From Lacinutrix sp. Bg11-31 (GTDB taxonomy: Bacteria; Bacteroidota; Bacteroidia; Flavobacteriales; Flavobacteriaceae): DNA of 64,000 nt. The DNA lies in the NCBI RefSeq assembly GCF_002831665.1, contig NZ_CP025118.1:3596001-3660000 (forward strand). Direction: 5' to 3'. Below, in pieces: positions 7,709 to 16,060 of the stretch. How positions within the stretch are numbered: position 1 is the stretch's first letter; each line of letters opens with the position of its first letter. A program made the translations under genes and the position numbers. Below the pieces are notes generated by a model. It was not told the DNA's origin, ran no database searches, and saw nothing but the letters and a program-made list of their open reading frames with translations.

Positions 7709-9607
7709 TTAATACCCTTCATTTTGAGAAAGGTTAGGGTTAACTGTTATGATACTTGTAGGTAAAGGAAATAAGTTTCTATAACCTGCTACAGAAGTTC
7801 CTTGAGGATCATTTCCTTTATAAGGCCATAAGTAAGAATTTGTTGTAAAGTAATTATAGCGTATTAAATCGGTACGTCTTTGTCCTTCCCAATACAATTC
7901 TTTTGATCTTTCATCAAGGATAAAATCTAAGGTAACATCTCCACTAGAAACGTTTGCATTAGTTCCACCAGTTCCTCTTTCAATTAATTCATTAATTTTA
8001 GTGGTTGCGAAACTTAAATCACCACCGCCACCACCTCTAACAGTAGCTTCAGCATAGTTTAAGTAAATTTCAGCTAAACGAATTAATGGAAGATCTGTGT
8101 CTACAAAATCACCAGCAGTATCGACACCTTGGTTACCATTACTGTCTATGTTTTTAAATTTAGTAACAGCGTACCCTTCAGTAAATTCTGAAATATCTTC
8201 AATTTCTAAATTCTGACCATCTGCATAAAACATTGCACGTTGATCGCTAGTAGGAGTAAAAGGAATGATAGAGTAGGTAAGTGCATCTAAATTTAAAATA
8301 ATTTGATACGTTCCAGCAGTAACAGGAATATTTTCTCCACCAGCTTCTAATGAGCCATCTGTTAAGTCATCACCATAATTGTTTCCCCAATCTTCATTAA
8401 ATCTGAATTTTAGAAAGCCATCTGTAAGTGTTGTATATAATGTAAATTGGTTTGTTCCTGTTTCGTACATTTCTGTATCTGGTCCTCCCCATCCATTTGG
8501 TGTTCCATCTCCTACAATTCCCCAATCTGATTGTGTGCCTAAAGCAATATTTAAATCGTTAAGACTTAATTCTGGAAATTTCTCTACTAAGCTTTTAGTG
8601 GTTCTTAAACCTCCCCAGCCACCATTTACACCAAATTCTGTTGCATCCATGGATCCACCAATAGCAGCATGTACTAAAAATGTAGTACCACCATAAGTTT
8701 GAGATCTAAGACCGTCGAAATTTAACGCAAAAATAAATTCGTTTTGAGCACCATTGGTGTCATTATCTGCAAGAAATAATTCATCATAAGCAGTTCCGTT
8801 TCCATTAGCATCATTTGTATTTAAAGAATATGTAGAGTTTATAACATTGTTTGAGTAGGTAACACAATCTGTGTAACGTGCTGTTCCTGTCCAAACTTGA
8901 GCATTTAAATATAATTTTGATAATAGAGCCCAAGCTGCAACTTCGTCAACTCTTCCATATTCATTAGCTCCACTAGATTTTAAGCTGTTTTGGATTTCTA
9001 ATAACTCTGTCTCAACAAAATTAAATAACTCTATTCTTGAAGCTTGCTGTGGTAAGTCTGTAGATACAGATGTAACTAGAGGTACATTACCATATAAATC
9101 TATTAAATTATAGTATGCAAATGCTCTTAAAAAACGAGCTTCGGCAATAAAATATTGCACTTCTGAATCTGCTAATGCACTAGCGTTTTCTATAAATGAA
9201 TTGCAGAAAGATACCTCTTGAGCTAATCTAAAATACATCGCTTCGGTAAAATCGTTACTTCCAGACCAATATTGACCGTGTAAATCTGGTAAACCTGCAT
9301 CTCCCCAACCTACAACAGCATGATCTGTTGTTAATTCATTTAAATTAAATAACATTCTAGAATATTGCGAAAAACCTTCATCAATATCGGCAATATCTGC
9401 TTGTCCAGCAGGTCCTTGTTGTCCTGTTAATGCTAAACTTGCATATAATTTTGCTAAAGCACCTTGTGCTTCAGTTGCGTTTGTAAAAACGTCTTCTTCA
9501 GTAAAACTATCTGGATCAATTGGTGATTGATCTAGATCGTCATGACAAGATACTAGTCCTATAGACAATGCCATGATTACCATTAAATGTTTAAGTTCTT
9601 TTTTCAT
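7709..9607 (-). CDS. susD: SusD-like starch-binding lipoprotein with an inserted SusE-type module
   Basis: 632 residues, about 80-100 longer than the common SusD length. Lipoprotein signal with Cys21 (IGLVSCHDD). The N-terminal TPR-like helical part (about 30-350, 'FIAEARFLRAFAYYNLIDLYGNVPLV') and the C-terminal SusD/RagB domain ('LPLIRLAEIYLNYAEA', 'ILDERSKELYWEGQRRTDLIRY') are both intact. Residues about 358-448 interrupt the SusD fold. They match the starch-binding modules of the neighbouring SusE (WGIVGDGTPNGWGGPD and FRFNEDWGNNYGDD). Role: the lid and ligand-capture subunit of the SusC transporter. The insertion would add an extra glucan-binding site to the lid (inference). It lies 14 bases downstream of susC. 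Confidence 0.93.
   Translation of the reverse strand: MKKELKHLMVIMALSIGLVSCHDDLDQSPIDPDSFTEEDVFTNATEAQGALAKLYASLALTGQQGPAGQADIADIDEGFSQYSRMLFNLNELTTDHAVVGWGDAGLPDLHGQYWSGSNDFTEAMYFRLAQEVSFCNSFIENASALADSEVQYFIAEARFLRAFAYYNLIDLYGNVPLVTSVSTDLPQQASRIELFNFVETELLEIQNSLKSSGANEYGRVDEVAAWALLSKLYLNAQVWTGTARYTDCVTYSNNVINSTYSLNTNDANGNGTAYDELFLADNDTNGAQNEFIFALNFDGLRSQTYGGTTFLVHAAIGGSMDATEFGVNGGWGGLRTTKSLVEKFPELSLNDLNIALGTQSDWGIVGDGTPNGWGGPDTEMYETGTNQFTLYTTLTDGFLKFRFNEDWGNNYGDDLTDGSLEAGGENIPVTAGTYQIILNLDALTYSIIPFTPTSDQRAMFYADGQNLEIEDISEFTEGYAVTKFKNIDSNGNQGVDTAGDFVDTDLPLIRLAEIYLNYAEATVRGGGGGDLSFATTKINELIERGTGGTNANVSSGDVTLDFILDERSKELYWEGQRRTDLIRYNYFTTNSYLWPYKGNDPQGTSVAGYRNLFPLPTSIITVNPNLSQNEGY
8264..8536 (-). 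repeat. Starch-binding module inserted in SusD (copy 3)
   Basis: Encodes residues 358-448 of the SusD protein. It resembles the two SusE modules at protein level and, in the WGIVGD segment, also at DNA level (around 8480-8527 versus 7178-7225). Confidence 0.75.
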
Positions 9608-9621
9608 TTTTCTTTTATTAA

Positions 9622-12531
9622 TTAAAAATCAATGTTTACTCCCATGACAAATGATCTAGGTCTTGGATAAAAATTATTATCTATTCCTAAATTTATTTCT
9701 GGATCTAAGCCTTCGTAATCTGTTATTGTTAACACGTTTTGTAAAGATCCGTAGAATCTAAACGTTGTGTTTTTTACTTTATCTAAAGTATAACCAATGG
9801 TGATATTATCTATTTTAAAGAAAGACGCTTCTTGCACAAAGTGATCACTTAATGCTGTTCTATCGCTAATTACAGTAAAGCCACTATTATAATAATCTGA
9901 ATGAATATTAGATAGAATACTATTGTTAGTTGCATTTGCTAAAATGCCTCTACTAGCTTCAACGTCGTTATACATATAGTTACCTAAGCTAGCTCTAGAT
10001 TGTAAAGAGAAATCCCAATTTTTATAGCTTACATTAGTATTAAATCCCATTAGTATATCTCCAAATGGATCTTCATTAATGTACTTATCGTCTTCATTTA
10101 TAATATCATCTCCATTTCTATCTACAAATACACCTTCTAATGGCGCTCCTGATGCGCTATAAACTTGCTCATAAACATAAAAACTGTTTGCAGATTCTCC
10201 TTCCCTGTGTACTTGAACGTTGTTACCAACACCTGTTGAAATACCACCTTGAGGTTGATCTACAGATAATTTAGTAATTTCATTATCATTTAAAGCAATA
10301 TTGTAATTAACAGACCATTCAAAATTATCTGTTTTAAAAGGTATTAGGTTTAAGTTAAATTCTAAACCTTTATTTTCCATGTTACCAATGTTTGCATTAA
10401 TTCTGTTCCCAAAGTTTGTAAAAGGATCAACTAATGAGCTAGCAATAAGATCGTTTGTTTCTTTTTTATAAGCATTTATAGAACCTGAAACACGCCTGTT
10501 TAGGAACGCATAATCTACACCAATATTAAAAGTTCTTCCAATTTCCCAACGTAAGTCTTTGTTAATAGGTTCTGGTCTATAAGTTTGGTAAAAGCTATTA
10601 CCAAATTGGTAGTTTGCTGTATCTGTACTCCCTTGGTATCTTGTTAAAAATTGGTAGTCTCCTAAGCCATTAATGTTTCCTACTTCACCATAACCTACAC
10701 GTAATTTTAATTCGTTAAAGAATGATTCTTGCATAAAATCTTCTTTATGTATACTCCATGCAGCAGCTACAGAAGGAAAAATTCCCCAACGGTCGTCTGG
10801 ATTTAATTTTGAAGAAGCATCAGCTCTTACAGAAGCTGTTAAATAGTATTTACCATCGTAATCGTAGTTAGCTCTACTAAAATAAGATAATAAAACGTTT
10901 TTAGATTTATCAATAAATTCAAATTGATTACCATCTTCTTCTGCTTCACTATCATAACTAAAGTTGTCGTATTCAAAAGATTGATAAGCATGACCTGCTG
11001 CAACTGTTAAATTATGGACATCTTTAAAAGATTTTTTATAAGTAAGGTAAGCATCAAAAATTTTATTGTCAGAATTTTGAATGTAACTAGCTCTTGCTCC
11101 ATTAAATGTTGGGTCAGAAGTTGGAATAAATTCTGAAGTAATTGTTCTTCCATGACTATTTGAAGTATCAAAACCTACGTTAATTGTAGCTGTTAAGTTT
11201 TCAAATCCATGAATTTTATAATCTAATTTTACATTTCCTACAAATCGTCTAACTTCAGCAGTATCATCTTTTAAATCTAATAAAGCTAATGGGTTACTTG
11301 GAGCTAGGTTGTTTTGGTTTCCAGTTCCTGAGTCTAACCAAGCAAAATAACCAGAGTATTGAGAACTAGGATCGTATATTGATTGTGTAGGGTCAAAACT
11401 TACAGCACTACCAATAGCACCTCTGTCTGCAAAAGTATTTTCAGTATACATTGCTCTTGCATTTAATTCAATATTTAAATGGTCGTCTAATAAACTAGGT
11501 GTTAAACTTAAAGAACCAGTAGTACGTTGTAAATTATCAGTCTTTAATATTCCTCCATGTTCAGAATAACCAATTGATGCTCTCATTGGCACGCCATATA
11601 CACTACCTAAAGCACTAAAGTTATGGTCTTGCCCAAATGCTGTTCTGTATATTTCGTCTTGCCAATTAGTATTAGCATTACCTAATAAAGCTATTTCTGC
11701 AGGTGTGCCAATATCATTTATTAGCGTTCTAAATTGGTTTGAAGATAAAACATCAATTTCATCAACAGGGCTATAAACAGTAGTTTGAGAACTAATACTA
11801 AATTTGAAGTCTTTGTTTTTTCCTTTTTTGGTTGTAATTAAAATTACACCATTTGCACCTCTAGAACCATAAATAGCAGTAGAAGAAGCATCTTTTAAAA
11901 CTACAAACGTTTCTATATCATTAGGATTAATAAAGTTTAACGGATTTCTAGATCCTCCAACACCTCCATTATCTAATGGAATTCCATCGACTACAAATAA
12001 GGGTTGAGATGTTAAAGATAAAGATCCTGCACCACGTATATTTATACTTTGTCCATCTCCAGGAGCACCACTACCAGAAGTTACATTTACACCTGCAACT
12101 TTACCACTTATAAGTGCTTGTGCAGATACAATTGGGCCTTTGTTAAAGTCTTCGCTAGTTAATAAATCTGTAGTACCAGTTAAATCTTCTTTTTTAACAC
12201 TACCATAACCTATAATAACCACCTCGTCTAATTGGGCAGTATCTTCAATTAAAGCAATATTAATGCTAGTTTGATCAGAGTATGTTACCTCTTGGGTAAC
12301 GTAACCTACAAAAGAGAACTCTAAAAGGTCTCCATTATTAGCAGTAATTCGATATTTCCCATCAAAATCTGTAGAGGCTCCTTGTTTTGTGCCTTTTACA
12401 ATCACATTGACTCCTGGTAGAGGTGATGATGAGGATTGTTCTGTAACTATTCCACTTACCGAATTTTGCGCAAGCAAAAATGTTGGTAATACCAAAATGG
12501 CGAACAGTAAACTATTAAAAATTGTTTTCAT
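9622..12531 (-). CDS. susC: SusC-like TonB-dependent alpha-glucan transporter
   Basis: 969 residues. Signal peptide 1-21, then a carboxypeptidase-D regulatory-like domain (about 24-95, 'VSGIVTEQSSSSPLPGVNVIVKG'). A TonB-box-like stretch with the plug domain follows (about 105-230, 'LDEVVIIGYGSVKKEDLTG', 'PLFVVDGIPLDNG', 'DASSTAIYGSRGANGVILITTK'). A 22-strand beta barrel ends in an aromatic residue (VMGVNIDF). Role: TonB-energised import of maltooligosaccharides across the outer membrane together with the SusD lid. It is the first gene of the leftward operon and is divergent from lacI. There is no N-terminal extension of the kind that interacts with anti-sigma factors, which fits LacI-type rather than anti-sigma control. 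Confidence 0.95.
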   Translation of the reverse strand: MKTIFNSLLFAILVLPTFLLAQNSVSGIVTEQSSSSPLPGVNVIVKGTKQGASTDFDGKYRITANNGDLLEFSFVGYVTQEVTYSDQTSINIALIEDTAQLDEVVIIGYGSVKKEDLTGTTDLLTSEDFNKGPIVSAQALISGKVAGVNVTSGSGAPGDGQSINIRGAGSLSLTSQPLFVVDGIPLDNGGVGGSRNPLNFINPNDIETFVVLKDASSTAIYGSRGANGVILITTKKGKNKDFKFSISSQTTVYSPVDEIDVLSSNQFRTLINDIGTPAEIALLGNANTNWQDEIYRTAFGQDHNFSALGSVYGVPMRASIGYSEHGGILKTDNLQRTTGSLSLTPSLLDDHLNIELNARAMYTENTFADRGAIGSAVSFDPTQSIYDPSSQYSGYFAWLDSGTGNQNNLAPSNPLALLDLKDDTAEVRRFVGNVKLDYKIHGFENLTATINVGFDTSNSHGRTITSEFIPTSDPTFNGARASYIQNSDNKIFDAYLTYKKSFKDVHNLTVAAGHAYQSFEYDNFSYDSEAEEDGNQFEFIDKSKNVLLSYFSRANYDYDGKYYLTASVRADASSKLNPDDRWGIFPSVAAAWSIHKEDFMQESFFNELKLRVGYGEVGNINGLGDYQFLTRYQGSTDTANYQFGNSFYQTYRPEPINKDLRWEIGRTFNIGVDYAFLNRRVSGSINAYKKETNDLIASSLVDPFTNFGNRINANIGNMENKGLEFNLNLIPFKTDNFEWSVNYNIALNDNEITKLSVDQPQGGISTGVGNNVQVHREGESANSFYVYEQVYSASGAPLEGVFVDRNGDDIINEDDKYINEDPFGDILMGFNTNVSYKNWDFSLQSRASLGNYMYNDVEASRGILANATNNSILSNIHSDYYNSGFTVISDRTALSDHFVQEASFFKIDNITIGYTLDKVKNTTFRFYGSLQNVLTITDYEGLDPEINLGIDNNFYPRPRSFVMGVNIDF

Positions 12532-12639
12532 ATAATACTATTAAGTTAGTTTTTAATACATACCTATATTTTACTTCTCGATGATAAATCTATGTAAATA
12601 AAATGTTAAGTTTAGTAGAAGTCTTGTTTTTAAAGGTAA

Positions 12640-12653
12640 CGCAAACGTTTTCG
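12640..12653. promoter_or_regulatory. LacI-family operator between susC and lacI
   Basis: CGCAAACGTTTTCG is a 14-base palindrome with one mismatch (CGxAAACGTTTxCG) around the central ACGT typical of LacI-family operators. It lies 109 bases before the susC start and 144 before the lacI start. A second copy was not found before the permease gene. Binding by the adjacent LacI protein is inferred from position and symmetry. Confidence 0.7.
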
Positions 12654-12760
12654 TGTTGACAACTTTTTAAAATACTGAGGATTATCTAATTTAAATTGTA
12701 AATTTTTGCACTTTTTGAGATATTATGAGTCTATTTTATTAAATGAATAACAAAAGCTTG

Positions 12761-12768
12761 TATTTTTG
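12761..12768 (+). promoter_or_regulatory. -7 element of the lacI promoter
   Basis: TATTTTTG matches TAnnTTTG exactly, 28 bases before the lacI start codon. No good TTG element is seen at the expected distance. Confidence 0.5.
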
Positions 12769-12796
12769 AGATTATTACAACCCTATAACTAACGAA

Positions 12797-13837
12797 ATGA
12801 AACGAAAAGTAACCCTTAAACAAATTGCAAAAGAATTAGATGTATCTATATCTACTGTGTCTAAAGCATTAAGAAATAGCAAAGAGATTAGTGAAGATAC
12901 TAGAGAAAAGGTACAAGCATTTGCTAAATTGTTTAATTATAGACCTAATAATATTGCATTAAGTTTAAAAAACAGAAAAACTAAAACAATAGGTATTATC
13001 ATCCCAGAAATTGTACATCATTTTTTTTCCAAAGTGATTAGAGGCATAGAATTAGTTGCTAATAAAAGAGGGTATAATGTTATTGTAGGTTTATCTAATG
13101 AGTCGTTTTCTAAAGAGGTTATAAACATGGAAATGTTAGCTAATGGAAGTATAGATGGTTTTATATTATCAATATCAAAAGAAACGCTGTTGCAACAAGA
13201 TTACCACCATTTTATAGAAACTATAAATCAAGGAATGCCAATTGTAATGTTCGACAGAGTGGTAAATGAAATTAATTGTGATAAAGTTATTGTAGATGAT
13301 TTAAATGGCTCTAAAAAAGCAGTAAATAAGTTAGTGGAAAAAGGCTGTAAAAACATAGCAATAATTACTACAAAAGATTATGTAAGTGTAGGTAAATTAA
13401 GAACTCAAGGTTATTTGGAAGCTTTAGAAGAAAATAATATTAAACCAAAAGGAAGCCTTATTTTAAAAGTCGATGATGCATTTGTTTCAGATGATGATCT
13501 AGAAACTTTAGAGAAAGATATTGTAACATTATTTGAAAGTAATATAAATATTGATGGTGTTTTTGCTGTAAACGAGTTATATGCAATTACAGCAATGAAA
13601 GCGGCTAGAAAACGTGGACTAAATATCCCAGAAGATTTACAGGTAATAGGCTTTACAGACGGTGTTTTATCTAAACATGCAACTCCAAGTCTAACAACTG
13701 TTAGTCAGCATGCTCAAGAAATGGGAGAGAAATCTGCTGAATTATTAATTAATAATTTAGAGATTGAAGAAGACGAAGAACACTACCAAACTATAGTTAT
13801 AGAGACCGAATTGATAGAACGGAATTCAACAAAATAA
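12797..13837 (+). CDS. LacI-family transcriptional regulator of the alpha-glucan locus
   Basis: 346 residues. N-terminal helix-turn-helix (4-50, 'TLKQIAKELDVSISTVSKALRNSKEIS') with the hinge-type 'YRPNNIALSLKN', then a periplasmic-binding-protein-like sensor domain (about 62-340, 'TIGIIIPEIVHHFFSKVIRGIE', 'DGVFAVNELYAITAMKAARKRGLNIPEDLQVIGF'). Family knowledge: LacI proteins bind palindromic operators and respond to a sugar, here most likely maltose or a maltodextrin. It stands between the two arms of the starch locus next to a palindromic site, so it probably controls both. Whether it represses or activates cannot be read from the sequence. Confidence 0.92.
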   Translation: MKRKVTLKQIAKELDVSISTVSKALRNSKEISEDTREKVQAFAKLFNYRPNNIALSLKNRKTKTIGIIIPEIVHHFFSKVIRGIELVANKRGYNVIVGLSNESFSKEVINMEMLANGSIDGFILSISKETLLQQDYHHFIETINQGMPIVMFDRVVNEINCDKVIVDDLNGSKKAVNKLVEKGCKNIAIITTKDYVSVGKLRTQGYLEALEENNIKPKGSLILKVDDAFVSDDDLETLEKDIVTLFESNINIDGVFAVNELYAITAMKAARKRGLNIPEDLQVIGFTDGVLSKHATPSLTTVSQHAQEMGEKSAELLINNLEIEEDEEHYQTIVIETELIERNSTK

Positions 13838-13847
13838 AAAAATAACA

Positions 13848-13876
13848 TTGCCTATTTAAAATCTTTTATATCTTTA
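13848..13876 (+). promoter_or_regulatory. Promoter for the maltose-utilisation operon
   Basis: TTG (13848-13850), 18-base spacer, TATCTTTA (13869-13876). This is a near-consensus Bacteroidota promoter 92 bases before the permease start. Confidence 0.5.
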
Positions 13877-13968
13877 CGGCATTCAAAACTTATATTTTTA
13901 CTTCTCAGGTAATAAAGTTTTGATAAGTTAAATGCTTATCAAATAGTAATAATTTAAACTTACTATTT

Positions 13969-15342
13969 ATGAAAAAGCGTATGCTTGGATTTTGGGAAAT
14001 TTGGAACATGAGTTTCGGTTTCTTAGGGATTCAATTTGGTTTCGCCTTGCAAGGCACTTCAATGACAAGAATATTTCAAACATTAGGAGCTACTCCTGAT
14101 GAAATCCCTATGCTTTGGATTGCTGCACCCTTGACAGGTTTACTCGTTCAGCCTATAATTGGTTATATGAGTGATCGCACTTGGAGTGTAAAATGGGGGA
14201 GACGAAAGCCCTTTTTTCTAATTGGAGCAGTATTAAGTTCATTGGCATTATTCTTCATGCCTTATTCACCAATATTGTGGATAGCAGCAGGTCTTTTATG
14301 GATTTTAGATGCGTCTATTAATATTTCAATGGAGCCATTTCGTGCCTTAGTTGCAGATAAACTTCCAGAATCTCAACGCTCTTACGGGTTTGTAATGCAA
14401 GCTTTAATTATTGGAATTGGTACATGGATTGCCAGTAGCTTGCCAGAAATAGTATCCTATTTTGGGATAAGTAATTCTGCAGACTCAGGAGTCTTACCAA
14501 TGTCTGTAAAATTATCTTTTGCTATAGGAGCTTTTGTGTTTTTAGTAAGTATCCTTTACACGGTTTTTACAACTACAGAATATCCTCCGGAGGATATGGA
14601 AGCTTTCAAAAAAGAAAAAGCGAAGAAAAATCAATTCATTCCAGACATTCTAAGCAATATTGGAAACATGCCATTAACAATGAAGAAACTGGGATTGATC
14701 CAGTTTTTCTCTTGGTTTGCATTTTTCACCATGTGGAGTATGGCAAATCCTGCATTAACAGAGCATGTGTTTAAAACACCTGCTCCAATTGAAAGTGCTT
14801 ATAATATGAATATTCCATCTCAAGCAGAAGCTTTTAATGTTATTAATACAGCTTTTCAAGAGTCTTCAAATGCAATAGGATCTGCAATGGGAGTTTACGG
14901 TTTGTCATCTATGGCGTTTGCCTTATTATTAGTCTTTTATACCTCTAGAAAAAAAATTAACAGAAAGTATGTCCACATGGCATCGCTTATATTAGGAGGT
15001 TTAGGTTTTGTGTTAATGAATTATACCTCTCCCGAAAACTTAAAATGGTGCTTTGCATTAATCGGGTTTGCTTGGGGTAGTATTTTATCCATGCCATACG
15101 CTATGTTATCAAGTTCTGTCGATCCCAAAAAGATGGGAATGTTCATGGGAATCTTCAATATGTTTATTGTAATTCCACAAATTATTGCAGCACTTGGAGG
15201 TATTAATTTTATCTCAGGATTATTAGGTAAAGAAGCTATAAATGCCATGACAGTTGCAGGAATTAGTTTAATAATTGCAGGGCTTTGTAACTTGTTAATT
15301 ACCAACAAAAACGCAATTACGTACCAAGCAGAAGAAATTTAA
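13969..15342 (+). CDS. MFS sugar permease, SLC45/sucrose-maltose transporter type
   Basis: 457 residues with 12 predicted hydrophobic segments. The loop 'GYMSDRTWSVKWGRRKPFF' after the second and third helices is the signature of the SLC45/plant sucrose transporter branch of the major facilitator superfamily. An insert with charged residues sits at mid-protein (about 205-225). Role: proton-coupled import of maltose or short maltodextrins across the inner membrane, consistent with the phosphorolytic enzymes encoded just downstream. It is the first gene of a 13-kb rightward operon and is followed after only 3 bases by pgmB. Confidence 0.9.
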   Translation: MKKRMLGFWEIWNMSFGFLGIQFGFALQGTSMTRIFQTLGATPDEIPMLWIAAPLTGLLVQPIIGYMSDRTWSVKWGRRKPFFLIGAVLSSLALFFMPYSPILWIAAGLLWILDASINISMEPFRALVADKLPESQRSYGFVMQALIIGIGTWIASSLPEIVSYFGISNSADSGVLPMSVKLSFAIGAFVFLVSILYTVFTTTEYPPEDMEAFKKEKAKKNQFIPDILSNIGNMPLTMKKLGLIQFFSWFAFFTMWSMANPALTEHVFKTPAPIESAYNMNIPSQAEAFNVINTAFQESSNAIGSAMGVYGLSSMAFALLLVFYTSRKKINRKYVHMASLILGGLGFVLMNYTSPENLKWCFALIGFAWGSILSMPYAMLSSSVDPKKMGMFMGIFNMFIVIPQIIAALGGINFISGLLGKEAINAMTVAGISLIIAGLCNLLITNKNAITYQAEEI

Positions 15343-15345
15343 AAG

Positions 15346-16002
15346 ATGAGTAAAAAAGGATTCATATTCGATTTAGATGGTGTTATTGTAGACACTGCCA
15401 AATATCACTTTTTAGCTTGGCAAAACCTTGCAAAAAGTATAGATATTGATTTTACGCACGAGCAAAACGAACAACTTAAAGGCGTTAGCCGAGTAAAATC
15501 ATTAGAAAAAATATTAGAATGGGGAAACAAAACCATTTCAGAAGAACAGTTTGCATCATTAATGGGTAAAAAAAATGAAGAGTATTTAAGCTTCATTGCA
15601 AAAATGAATGATGAAGAAATTTTACCTGATGTACCAAAAATTTTAGATTATTTAATCAAGAAGCAACAACCCATTTCATTAGGTTCTGCTAGTAAAAATG
15701 CACGGCCAATTTTGGAAAAAGTGAATTTACTTTCAAAGTTTGATGCGATAGTAGATGGTAACGATGTTAGTAAAGCAAAACCAGACCCAGAAGTCTTTTT
15801 AATAGCTGCACAGCATTTAAAAATGAAGCCAGAAGATTGTATTGTATTTGAAGATTCAGTAGCAGGTGTACAAGCTGCAAATACTGCAAACATGATTTCT
15901 ATTGGTATTGGCGAGAAAAACGTATTACAAGAAGCAGATTATATTTTTTCAGATTTTACTGAAATAGAAAATAGCTTCATAGAAGAATTAATAAATAGAT
16001 AA
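15346..16002 (+). CDS. pgmB: Beta-phosphoglucomutase
   Basis: 218 residues, the normal length. HAD superfamily with the catalytic DLDGVIVDT motif (Asp9 nucleophile, Asp11 acid/base), a small helical cap, 'SLGSASKNARPILEKVNL' (motif II), 'KAKPDPEVFLIAA' (motif III) and 'CIVFEDSVAGVQAA' (motif IV). It converts beta-glucose-1-phosphate to glucose-6-phosphate in the cytoplasm, the partner step of maltose phosphorylase encoded next. It lies 3 bases after the permease, so translation is probably coupled. Confidence 0.95.
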   Translation: MSKKGFIFDLDGVIVDTAKYHFLAWQNLAKSIDIDFTHEQNEQLKGVSRVKSLEKILEWGNKTISEEQFASLMGKKNEEYLSFIAKMNDEEILPDVPKILDYLIKKQQPISLGSASKNARPILEKVNLLSKFDAIVDGNDVSKAKPDPEVFLIAAQHLKMKPEDCIVFEDSVAGVQAANTANMISIGIGEKNVLQEADYIFSDFTEIENSFIEELINR

Positions 16003-16009
16003 GAAAGTA

Positions 16010-16043
16010 GAAAGTTTCACTACGTACTGTCGAAGTGTCTTTC
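16010..16043. repeat. Imperfect inverted repeat in the pgmB-GH65 gap
   Basis: GAAAG and CACT in the left half are mirrored by AGTG and CTTTC in the right half across a 12-base centre. There is no T run behind it. It may be an mRNA-stability hairpin or a remnant of a dispersed intergenic repeat. Only one copy is seen here. Confidence 0.35.
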
Positions 16044-16060
16044 ATCAAAAAAATATAAAA

